Origin: CAZDML01 sp964506645
GTDB lineage: Bacteria; Elusimicrobiota; Elusimicrobia; 2-01-FULL-59-12
NCBI GenBank assembly: GCA_964506645.1
Contig: CAZDML010000095.1
Location: forward strand, 1-8,398
DNA: 8,398 bases
Direction of reading: 5' to 3'
The notes below the pieces were generated by a model. It was not told the DNA's origin. It was given only the letters and a program-made list of their open reading frames with translations, and did not search any database. Shown one piece after another: positions 1-4,832 of this stretch; positions within the stretch are counted from its first letter, which is position 1; each line of letters begins with the position of its first letter. The translations under genes were made by a program, and so were the position numbers.

Positions 1-460
1 ACTTTTCAGCTTCGGCATGTTTCCGAACGATTGCCGATGCCAGAGTTGTTTTTCCTACTCCGCATGCTCCCCAGAGATAAAGGTTGTGCCACTGAGGTAT
101 GAACCCCTTCGCTTTATCGAACGCAGAACGGTTAGCATCCACCACTTTGAACTGACCGAAATCAGCGGATTCATAAAACGCTTCTCCACCCAAAGCTTTG
201 GTGAGCTGCAATTTAATCGCTGCCGCACGCTTGGCACTCCGCTCGGACTCTTCCTGCGCCTCCAGGCAGGCATAACAAGTGCCATCGATCGTTTGGGTGC
301 GCCATACTCCGGTGCCTGGCAAAGTCCGGACGCCCAAAATAATCGGCGGTATCCATTCCCAAGGAACTCCCCTTTTGCATCCCAGGCAGATCTCAGAGAT
401 CGGCGAGCTGGGCATATTTTCCTGGGACGGGCTTGGCGGCTCCGGCGGGGTGATAGCCAT
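1..460 (-). CDS. DnaC-like replicative helicase loader ATPase, N-terminal part (cut by window edge)
   Basis: The frame opens at ATG 460 behind an excellent Shine-Dalgarno AAAGGAGGT and stays open to base 1, so the C-terminal part is missing (153 codons seen). A Cys4 pair near the N terminus (C25-x2-C28 and C62-x2-C65) looks like a zinc-binding module. A charged linker follows (about 66-115), then a P-loop G131-T138 (GACGVGKT) preceded by the hydrophobic strand NLYLWG, as in the DnaC/IstB group of AAA+ ATPases. Family members load the DnaB-type helicase onto origin DNA opened by an initiator. Its position directly after an O-like initiator gene fits, since lambda O/P and many phage O/DnaC pairs share this order. 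The start lies 68 nt inside the upstream gene, in another frame. Sensor and arginine-finger motifs are outside the window, so DnaC versus a broader AAA+ assignment rests on the Walker A region and context. Confidence 0.8.
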   Translation of the reverse strand, partial: MAITPPEPPSPSQENMPSSPISEICLGCKRGVPWEWIPPIILGVRTLPGTGVWRTQTIDGTCYACLEAQEESERSAKRAAAIKLQLTKALGGEAFYESADFGQFKVVDANRSAFDKAKGFIPQWHNLYLWGACGVGKTTLASAIVRKHAEAEK

Positions 461-1238
461 TTGGACCTCCTTTCATGAGCGACGGATCAACGTACCAGCG
501 TAAAATGGTCTCCAGCGTCCAGGAGAACTTCTGCTCGTTTAAATGCGTGCCGATCTTTGTGACCGCGGCTTTGGCTTCTTCCGCATTTTTGCCACAGGCC
601 TCAAGCAGTCCCTTGGCCGCTTTGCCGTAGCGGCTATAGAAAGCGTTCGTTTGTGCTTTGGATAGGATTTCGCCTTTAAACGTGATGTAGTGATTCATGA
701 CCTGTTGCAGCGGGGTTTCTTGGCGCTCACCATCCCCGATAGGGGATGTGTCTTTCTTTGTCTTTATCCTGTCTTTACTACTGTCTTTAGCCCGACGGGA
801 AAGCGATGACGCCTGTCTGCGCAAGCGATGAGTAGAGTCATCGGTTACGATGATTCCAGTCATCGGTTCGCGATGAGCGGGCTCAGCGCTGACTCCTGTC
901 ATCCATAGCTGACGAGGGTCATCAGCTTGGCTGGATGCGAGTCCTTTTTGACGCCACCGGTCGTAATCTTTCTGAATCCCAATCTGCTGGTTGATGAGAA
1001 CCATGACCTGCTCCTTGAGCAAGCGATTACCTTCCCGGACTACACCGCCGCGATCCAGTGACAGATCTTTGGCGATGCGATACCAACTGAAGGTGGTGAG
1101 CTTTCGGTTCCAGCCATAGGTGTTCCGCACCACCCAAAGAACGATATGGAGCTGGACACCCGTGAACCCGGCTCGCAAGATCGCTTCAAATAGTTCGGTG
1201 GATAGGCGGACAAATTTATCTGGCTGCGGCGACGCCAT
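393..1238 (-). CDS. Phage replication initiator, lambda O-like (winged-helix N-terminal domain)
   Basis: This 281-aa protein has an N-terminal domain (about residues 8-95) with the pattern of phage replication protein O: FVRLSTELFEAI, then LHIVLWVVRNTYGWNRK, then a second helix-turn-helix stretch ending in LLKEQVMVLINQQ. This domain binds origin iterons. A polar linker (about 96-180, rich in S, D, R, K) leads to a helical C-terminal domain (about 185-270, NAFYSRYGKAAKGLLEACGK), expected to contact the helicase or its loader. The linker-coding DNA contains the iteron array at 804-924 and a T-rich tract, just as lambda ori lies inside O. The ATG follows the rusA stop after 3 nt and lacks a clear Shine-Dalgarno, which suggests translational coupling to rusA. 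The 3' end overlaps the DnaC-like start by 68 nt. The fold assignment is from pattern recognition. The C-terminal role is inferred. Confidence 0.8.
   Translation of the reverse strand: MASPQPDKFVRLSTELFEAILRAGFTGVQLHIVLWVVRNTYGWNRKLTTFSWYRIAKDLSLDRGGVVREGNRLLKEQVMVLINQQIGIQKDYDRWRQKGLASSQADDPRQLWMTGVSAEPAHREPMTGIIVTDDSTHRLRRQASSLSRRAKDSSKDRIKTKKDTSPIGDGERQETPLQQVMNHYITFKGEILSKAQTNAFYSRYGKAAKGLLEACGKNAEEAKAAVTKIGTHLNEQKFSWTLETILRWYVDPSLMKGGPNGYHPAGAAKPVPGKYAQLADL
731..790. other. T-rich tract with phased GTCTTT repeats and hairpin (candidate DNA-unwinding element)
   Basis: GTCTTT occurs four times at 750, 760, 771 and 783, spaced 10, 11 and 12 bp, close to one helical turn. The 9-mer CTGTCTTTA occurs exactly twice (769-777 and 781-789). 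The stretch is clearly more A+T-rich than its surroundings. At its far side a perfect 7-bp inverted repeat, CATCCCC and GGGGATG with a GATA loop, spans 731-748. The tract is 14 bp from the first iteron, on the 3' side within the O-like gene, where lambda ori has its AT-rich unwinding region. The role as the melting site is inferred from this layout. Confidence 0.55.
804..924. repeat. Six intragenic iterons with inverted-repeat arms (candidate replication origin)
   Basis: Six 18-bp units start at 804, 826, 848, 871, 887 and 907. Units 2 and 3 are perfect: CGATGA-N6-TCATCG (826-843 and 848-865). Units 1 and 4 keep the CGATGA arm and have degenerate right arms (TCTGCG, TCAGCG). Units 5 and 6 have CGCTGA and AGCTGA left arms with TCATCC and TCATCA right arms. 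The first four lie 22, 22 and 23 bp apart, about two helical turns, so bound proteins would sit on one DNA face; the last two are closer (16 and 20 bp). They lie in the linker-coding part of the O-like gene. Lambda-type origins have 18-20 bp iterons with internal dyad symmetry at the same place, bound by O dimers. The repeats do not give a clean amino-acid repeat, which argues for selection at the DNA level. Confidence 0.75.
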
Positions 1239-1241
1239 GGG

Positions 1242-1655
1242 TTAACCAGGCGTCGGTCTTGATATTTCGATCATTACCCCACAACCGGAATCCATCGCAT
1301 AACGCTTGTAGGCCTCGAGTGAGACCACGAGCGCATCGTCTTTGAAGAACCCGGCTGATACGAGCGAATCCATGACCGCCTTCATCAGGTTGTCTAAATC
1401 CGGCCGCTGTGTCGCCCAAGCGCCGTCTCGGCCACCTTCCCCACGGGGTTTCATCAAAAAGAACTCGAGCGCCAGATGAACAGGTCCCTCCAATGGCGCG
1501 CGGGGACGATGTTGGAAGGCCTGCGCGTAGACGCTGCGCTTCCATGCCTCCGTTTTTTTCGGGTTCATCGTGACGTAGCGCCCTGAGATGCGGTGAAGAA
1601 ACGTCCGCGGCCGTGCCTGTGGAACCGGGATGCCTTTGACGAAGAATTGGATCAT
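1242..1655 (-). CDS. rusA: RusA-family Holliday junction resolvase
   Basis: A 137-aa protein, close to the usual RusA length of about 120 aa. The start FFVKGIPVPQARPR is the conserved RusA N-terminal strand and basic stretch. The acidic active-site set is present: RPDLDNLMKAVMD (D86, D88) and the later FKDDALV (D106, D107), matching the Asp residues that bind the metal ion in E. coli RusA. The family consists of dimeric endonucleases that cut four-way junctions formed during phage recombination and replication. The ATG overlaps the upstream stop by one base (TGATG), with GAAGGGG about 10 nt upstream, so it is coupled to the DUF669-like gene. Next to a RecA-like ATPase and a putative ssDNA-binding protein, it completes a recombination module. 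Confidence 0.93.
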   Translation of the reverse strand: MIQFFVKGIPVPQARPRTFLHRISGRYVTMNPKKTEAWKRSVYAQAFQHRPRAPLEGPVHLALEFFLMKPRGEGGRDGAWATQRPDLDNLMKAVMDSLVSAGFFKDDALVVSLEAYKRYAMDSGCGVMIEISRPTPG

Positions 1656-2068
1656 CAGAAGGGAACCCCTTCGGCGTTTTCATCGTAGATCTCGACATCT
1701 TTGACGACGTTGCGAATAACTCCGTTAAAGTCCGGCTCCTGATCGACATGTCCCACCAAGAGCTTCCCGATCCAACGTTCAGGTGCGATGTCGATAGGCC
1801 CTTCAAAAGGCTCGCCGATGCTCTTCAAGAAATGAAGCGCCATGCCGGCGCCCTTTGATTCCGCCGGGAGGAACGTGACGTTGTGAAACCGAAGTCTCCG
1901 GCCTGCGTAACGTCCTTCATGCACTTTGAAGTCCACGACCACCATCGGATCGCCATTTTTTGAGCGCTTCGGCGTCGCCGACTCAATCCGAAGTAGATAC
2001 CGTGCTTTGGGGATGGGCGCAAACCCACCCATGGGTTCAATGCCGGTTGCGTCGTATCGGAAGCTCAT
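1655..2068 (-). CDS. DUF669-like putative single-stranded-DNA-binding protein
   Basis: This 137-aa protein starts with FRYDATGIEPMGGFAPIPKARYLLRI and continues with SKNGDPMVVVDFKVHEGRYAGRRL. These are the features of the DUF669 family, common in phage recombination modules: a beta-rich, OB-like segment with N-G-D-P-M and a G-x-Y-x-G-R turn. Its last residues, DENAEGVPF, form an acidic tail ending in a hydrophobic Pro-Phe. This recalls the DDIPF tip by which bacterial SSB recruits partner proteins. The start codon lies in an ATGA overlap with the Sak4-like stop. The Shine-Dalgarno GGGAGGT is formed by the last codons of that gene, so the two are strictly coupled. A Sak4 annealase is known to be stimulated by its cognate SSB, which fits this pairing. 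ssDNA binding is inferred, not seen directly. Confidence 0.7.
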   Translation of the reverse strand: MSFRYDATGIEPMGGFAPIPKARYLLRIESATPKRSKNGDPMVVVDFKVHEGRYAGRRLRFHNVTFLPAESKGAGMALHFLKSIGEPFEGPIDIAPERWIGKLLVGHVDQEPDFNGVIRNVVKDVEIYDENAEGVPF

Positions 2069-3150
2069 TTTTTACCTCCCGGGGTGACGGCCAGCAGCTT
2101 TTTGATCTTGGCGCGGATTTTCTCGAGTCCTTCTCGGAGCTTCGGAAGATCAAAGTCGGCCACGGCTGTCCAAGAACGTGTGCCGAAGGCCTCAAAGACA
2201 AGATCGGTCTTGATCTTTTTATCCTCTGCCGCCTGGCCGGGAAATGCGGAGGTGATCTCGCCCTGGATTTCTTCAAGAAGCACTTCTTTCCGACGTTTCT
2301 GCTCGTAGAAGTTTTCTTCCGAGTTCTTCTCGAAGAGTTTGGTCGAATCTTTGTCCGTTTTGATACCGATATGCTCGCCGCCGATGTTCAGAAAGTTGAA
2401 CACAGGCTCAAAGCAGCTGAAGTCCGGATTAACGAACTTCTTGCCTTCGATGAGGGTGGTCCGGTCTTTGAGCACGTAGCAGACGTGGTTCCAAAGCTGA
2501 CCTTCCACGCGTCCATCCGATGTCTCAATGCGCTCACGCACCATCTCGAGCAGCAAGCTCGGCTCATACCCCATGTCGGTTTCGGCTTTCATCTTGGTGC
2601 CGGTTTTCTCGAGTTGCTTGGCGCCGGACTCGTCCTGGAAGTAGTCGTACTCATACCCCGCGCGGCCGCACATGATGACGTGAACGCGACTGTTCAAGTA
2701 GAGGTCTGTAAATCGACCCCACTGGTCTTTGATCGGGCCCCAATCTTGGAAGAGCAGACGCGTGCGGTTATGCGTTTTCTTGTAGGCATCCTGCACTTCC
2801 TTCCAGAAGTGGCTGATGCTATCGATGATCAACACCGAGGCGTGTTGCTCAGCCGCTTTGACACCTTCCAATAATTCGGTGAAAGCACGACTCTTGGATA
2901 CGTAGAGCGGAATGCCCCACTCTTTGAATTTGGGCACGAGAAAGTCAGAACCCGTTTCCGTGTCCAGAAAGAACACCGGCTTCGGGCTTTTCAGGCGTTC
3001 AGCGATGCCCTTGGCTATCAAGGCTGAGGTATACGTCTTTCCGGATCCAGCAAATCCCAGGACACCAGCTTTGAGAAAAGCTTGCTGGTTGGTTGCTTCC
3101 TGGAAGGGTCCGTAGGTGGGCTTGGGTGCGACGTCACTTGGGTTGCTCAT
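2065..3150 (-). CDS. Sak4-like phage recombinase / AAA_24 RecA-like ATPase
   Basis: A 361-aa P-loop ATPase with Walker A G32-T39 (GFAGSGKT), an acidic strand FFLDTETG (60-67, with E65 a candidate catalytic acid) and Walker B VLIID (106-110) followed by SISHFW. This order and spacing is typical of phage nucleotide-binding proteins of the Sak4/AAA_24 group, remote single-domain RecA relatives that anneal ssDNA. Sak4 proteins are usually around 240 aa. This one carries about 120 extra C-terminal residues rich in Lys and Glu (EKNSEENFYEQKRRKEV onwards), probably helical. The ATG has GGAGGACACC just upstream and overlaps the preceding gene by 17 nt. Followed by DUF669-like and rusA, it forms a recombination cassette. 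A DnaB-like or generic AAA role is the main alternative. Confidence 0.8.
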   Translation of the reverse strand: MSNPSDVAPKPTYGPFQEATNQQAFLKAGVLGFAGSGKTYTSALIAKGIAERLKSPKPVFFLDTETGSDFLVPKFKEWGIPLYVSKSRAFTELLEGVKAAEQHASVLIIDSISHFWKEVQDAYKKTHNRTRLLFQDWGPIKDQWGRFTDLYLNSRVHVIMCGRAGYEYDYFQDESGAKQLEKTGTKMKAETDMGYEPSLLLEMVRERIETSDGRVEGQLWNHVCYVLKDRTTLIEGKKFVNPDFSCFEPVFNFLNIGGEHIGIKTDKDSTKLFEKNSEENFYEQKRRKEVLLEEIQGEITSAFPGQAAEDKKIKTDLVFEAFGTRSWTAVADFDLPKLREGLEKIRAKIKKLLAVTPGGKK

Positions 3151-3412
3151 GGTGTCCTCCGTTGGTTATTTTTGGTTTGCGAAGCGTTTCGATAAAACAG
3201 GCGTGGGAGCAGAACTTTCGGCGCACGATCGTTTCGCCTACGCGTTTAAAATGACCGCGTGGACTCTGAAAGAGTTTGTTGCAGGTCTGACAGCGAAACG
3301 TGGCCGCCTGCCGGTGCTGCACCTCCAAGAGACCGCGGGGGACCCTGAAGGTGAGATATACCGAGCCATCTTCTTTGCGTTCGGCGCGCACGATGCGGTC
3401 ATGCGTTCGCAC
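3134..3412 (-). CDS. Small zinc-finger protein of unknown function
   Basis: A 92-aa basic protein with one Cys4 cluster: C41-x2-C44 (RCQTCNKLF), then a 23-residue basic loop, then C68-x3-C72 (FCSHAC). The FCSxxC ending recalls the zinc sites of phage HNH-like and recruitment modules, but no HNH catalytic His-Asn-His set is visible, so no nuclease activity is claimed. The start chosen is GTG 3412, with AAAGGG 5 nt upstream. An in-frame TTG at 3439 is possible but lacks a properly spaced Shine-Dalgarno. With the GTG start the gene overlaps its upstream neighbour by 14 nt and the Sak4-like gene by 17 nt. That packing suggests a role tied to the recombination cassette. The function is unknown. 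Confidence 0.65.
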   Translation of the reverse strand: MRTHDRIVRAERKEDGSVYLTFRVPRGLLEVQHRQAATFRCQTCNKLFQSPRGHFKRVGETIVRRKFCSHACFIETLRKPKITNGGHHEQPK

Positions 3413-3692
3413 GGTCGCCCTTTCTTCCCAGACGCTCAACCTTAAAGGCCGTTTCGCCGAACTTCTTGCCCGCGAGCGCTGTAAAAACCTGCGCGATGTG
3501 CCGGCCTACAGCCGTGGCGCTATCGATGTCGCAGATATTTTTGCGCCGGTCGAACTCAAATGAAGAGTCCAAGCGGACCTTCGCTTTCCCAAAGCAACTT
3601 TCTGCATTGAAGACAGCCCAGAAAAGCGCGTCTTCGATCTCCTTGGAGTCGAGGCCAGAACTGAAACGGAAACGGTACAGGGACTTCATCAT
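3399..3692 (-). CDS. Hypothetical phage protein
   Basis: A 97-aa protein starting MMKSLYRFRFSSGLDSKEIEDALFWAVFNAES, with a central strand AKVRLDSSFEFDRRKNICDID and a C-terminal helix region TAVGRHIAQVFTALAGKKFGETAFKVERL. It has one compact alpha/beta domain, no membrane segment and no metal-binding Cys cluster. It resembles small proteins of unknown function in phage early regions, but I cannot name a family. ATG 3692 is chosen because AGGTG lies just upstream; ATG 3689 and GTG 3698 are close alternatives. The gene is the first after the sigma-like gene, 51 nt downstream across an inverted repeat, and overlaps the zinc-finger gene by 14 nt. Confidence 0.65.
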   Translation of the reverse strand: MMKSLYRFRFSSGLDSKEIEDALFWAVFNAESCFGKAKVRLDSSFEFDRRKNICDIDSATAVGRHIAQVFTALAGKKFGETAFKVERLGRKGDRANA

Positions 3693-3714
3693 GGGCACCT
3701 ACCCCAAACAAACG

Positions 3715-3753
3715 GGATATTTAGGCGAAGTGGCACACCCCACCTAAATATCC
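3715..3753 (-). promoter_or_regulatory. 11-bp perfect inverted repeat between sigma-like gene and next gene
   Basis: GGATATTTAGG (3715-3725) is the exact reverse complement of CCTAAATATCC (3743-3753), with a 17-nt spacer that can form a further short GTGG/CCAC pairing. In the minus-strand mRNA the 5' arm contains the TAG stop of the sigma-like gene (3744-3746), and the 3' arm is followed by CGTTTGTTTGGGG. It could be a weak terminator or attenuator, an RNA-processing site, or a DNA operator. The U tract is interrupted, so complete termination is unlikely. Confidence 0.5.
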
Positions 3754-4331
3754 AACCCGCGTTCGATGAGAGACTTCCGTATCCGTGCAATAGCCCTGCG
3801 CACGGTCGTGCGCTGCACGCCCAACTCTTTGGCAACTCCCTGAACGGAATACCCTTGGAGGAGAAGCGAGAGCACCTGCTTTTGAAAGACACTCTCTGAT
3901 TTCATCGCGGAGTCGACGGCCTGCTGCGCTTCGAATGCGTCGGACGGGTATGCCGGACGTCCCAGCGCCTCTTCTTCACGAAGGAGGTCCTCGTATCGAA
4001 GGATCTCGTGTTCGTGAGAGCCGTAGACTTCCTTGTTAAGTGATTCCGCTTCGATGTGAACTCGGCGCTTATCCGCCAGAATCCCATCGATGAGATCGCG
4101 GATCCAGTTGTCGAGGATTCGGCTCATGACTGTCCGCTCCGATGCACCCACTTCCGTCCAAGTGCTCCGCACGTTTCGTTTGAGATGAATCTGAATGAGC
4201 AACTCTTGCTCAAGATCTTCCTGATCATTTTTGGTGAACCCGTATTTCCCGATGAGCCCTTTTGCTTTGCCTTGCGCCAATTCGACTTCCCACTGAGCAA
4301 ACGCTGCGTAACCAACCCGGTCCTGGGGCAT
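3744..4331 (-). CDS. Sigma-70-like (ECF-type) phage sigma factor
   Basis: This 195-aa protein has the two-domain layout of small sigma factors. Residues about 18-85 resemble region 2: GLIGKYGFTKNDQEDLEQELLIQI, where the acidic DQEDLEQE matches the D-E-x-D-L-x-Q-E core-binding signature, followed by TVMSRILDNWIRDLID. An acidic linker (about 90-145) leads to a region-4-like helix-turn-helix at 150-190 (QKQVLSLLLQGYSVQGVAKELGVQ, then RTTVRRAIARIRKSL). Such factors bind RNA polymerase core and direct it to specific promoters; in a phage this often controls later genes. No regulon promoter was recognised here. The ATG is preceded by AGGAGG, but this is fully paired in a strong hairpin (4337-4364), so translation should be low unless the hairpin is opened. 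A sigma-like regulator without true sigma activity is the alternative. Confidence 0.75.
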   Translation of the reverse strand: MPQDRVGYAAFAQWEVELAQGKAKGLIGKYGFTKNDQEDLEQELLIQIHLKRNVRSTWTEVGASERTVMSRILDNWIRDLIDGILADKRRVHIEAESLNKEVYGSHEHEILRYEDLLREEEALGRPAYPSDAFEAQQAVDSAMKSESVFQKQVLSLLLQGYSVQGVAKELGVQRTTVRRAIARIRKSLIERGLDI

Positions 4332-4336
4332 GGTCG

Positions 4337-4364
4337 CCTCCTCCGGGTCACACCCGGACGGAGG
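4337..4364 (-). promoter_or_regulatory. Hairpin burying the Shine-Dalgarno of the sigma-like gene
   Basis: In the minus-strand transcript, CCUCC-g-U-CCGGGU pairs with ACCCGG-AGGAGG across a GUG loop. This gives 12 base pairs with a single bulged G, mostly G-C. The whole AGGAGG Shine-Dalgarno of the sigma-like gene is in the 3' arm, ending 5 nt before AUG 4331. It should block ribosome access strongly. Opening could come from a protein, from an alternative upstream structure, or from an RNA partner. Confidence 0.7.
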
Positions 4365-4375
4365 ACGGCCTTCCT

Positions 4376-4432
4376 AAAAAGCAAAAGCCTAGCCGCGTCC
4401 CGGGAATGATCCCTGGTTCGCGCGACTAGGCT
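4376..4432 (-). terminator. Terminator-like hairpin in the leader of the sigma-like gene
   Basis: On the minus strand, AGCCTAG pairs with CTAGGCT (4432-4426 with 4392-4386). A second stem of CGCG with GCG lies inside it, separated by one mismatch, and an inner hairpin CCAGGGA with TCCCGG caps it. The tail reads TTTTGCTTTTT (4386-4376), a U tract broken by GC. It looks like an intrinsic terminator or attenuator between the Com-like gene and the sigma-like gene, only 12 nt before the Shine-Dalgarno-locking hairpin. Confidence 0.6.
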
Positions 4433-4486
4433 CTGGTAGGCACTGGCTAACCCGACGCCGCTCTACCCGTGGCTCTGTTAGAGTCG

Positions 4487-4696
4487 CTAAGTGTTTAGCC
4501 GAGAAGGCGCGGGCTCGAGGCTCTGGCCTTCATCTTTTGCGTGGACTTCTAAATCGTTTACATTTCGTTTCCGTTCGGGCTGCACGACCACTTCGCAAGA
4601 TGCGCGAGATATGGCGCGGCACCTCTTGCAAAAAACGAGCACGCTTCCATGCTCGAGGAACACACCCGAGGACTTATGACATGAGGCACACTGCAC
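4487..4696 (-). CDS. Small Cys4 zinc-finger protein resembling phage Mu Com
   Basis: The protein has a single Cys4 cluster at its N terminus, QCASCHKS then VFCKRCRAIS, giving C-x2-C-x16-C-x2-C (C3, C6, C23, C26 with this start). As I recall the sequence, the Mu translational activator Com has the same spacing and a similar second knuckle. Com binds a stem-loop in mom mRNA and frees its ribosome binding site. Here the next gene downstream has its Shine-Dalgarno locked in a hairpin, which makes the parallel attractive. The C-terminal half is polar and charged (VVVQPERKRNVNDLEVHAKDEG). GTG 4696 is chosen because AGGAGG lies 9 nt upstream. The in-frame ATG 4747 (86 aa) directly abuts a terminator U tract and has no Shine-Dalgarno. 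A generic zinc ribbon is the alternative. Confidence 0.6.
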   Translation of the reverse strand: MQCASCHKSSGVFLEHGSVLVFCKRCRAISRASCEVVVQPERKRNVNDLEVHAKDEGQSLEPAPSRLNT

Positions 4697-4747
4697 CTCA
4701 GTTGCCCTCCTGAGCTGTTCGTTTATGTCCGTTGCGTCTGTTGACAT

Positions 4748-4796
4748 AAAAAAAGGAGGCTGCTGCCCGAGGAGTTAACCTCAGGCAACAGCCTCC
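4748..4796 (-). terminator. Strong intrinsic terminator
   Basis: Arms 4755-4772 and 4779-4796 form an 18-position stem with 16 pairs and two mismatches (GGAGGCTG with CAGCCTCC at the base), and a 6-nt loop. On the minus strand the stem is followed by seven T (4754-4748). There is no T run on the other side, so it acts on minus-strand transcripts, such as those from the lexA promoter. It lies between the lexA and DUF2292-like unit and the replication operon. The U tract ends exactly at a potential ATG (4747). Confidence 0.88.
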
Positions 4797-4804
4797 GATG
4801 ATTC

Positions 4805-4814
4805 NNNNNNNNNN
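4805..4814. other. Assembly gap (10 N)
   Basis: Ten N replace real sequence between the stop of the 66-aa gene (4833) and the terminator (4748-4796). The true missing length is unknown, since ten N is often a placeholder. A promoter for the replication operon, or another small gene, could be hidden here. Confidence 0.98.
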
Positions 4815-4832
4815 GTTGGTGCTACAAAACCG

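Noticed and set aside
804..924. Possible CRISPR array
   Set aside because: Units are 18 bp with internal dyads and only 2-5 bp between them, they vary in sequence, and they lie inside a coding gene. This fits iterons, not repeats and spacers.
1216..1806. 196-codon minus-strand frame overlapping rusA and the DUF669-like gene
   Set aside because: It lies in a different frame from two genes with clear family signatures, is rich in Arg and Ser as out-of-frame reads are, and has no motif.
1960..2874. 304-codon open frame on the plus strand opposite the Sak4-like gene
   Set aside because: The minus strand here has clear Walker motifs, coupled starts and Shine-Dalgarno sequences. The plus frame has no plausible domain and spans two well-supported genes, so it is a shadow of their codon bias.
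4386..4500. Possible tRNA or other structured RNA gene in the leader
   Set aside because: GGTTCGCGC resembles a T loop, but no acceptor, D or anticodon arms can be built around it. The hairpins are better explained as terminator and leader structures.
4741..4769. TTGACA on the plus strand as a promoter
   Set aside because: No -10-like sequence occurs at 16-18 nt and the region is the terminator stem.
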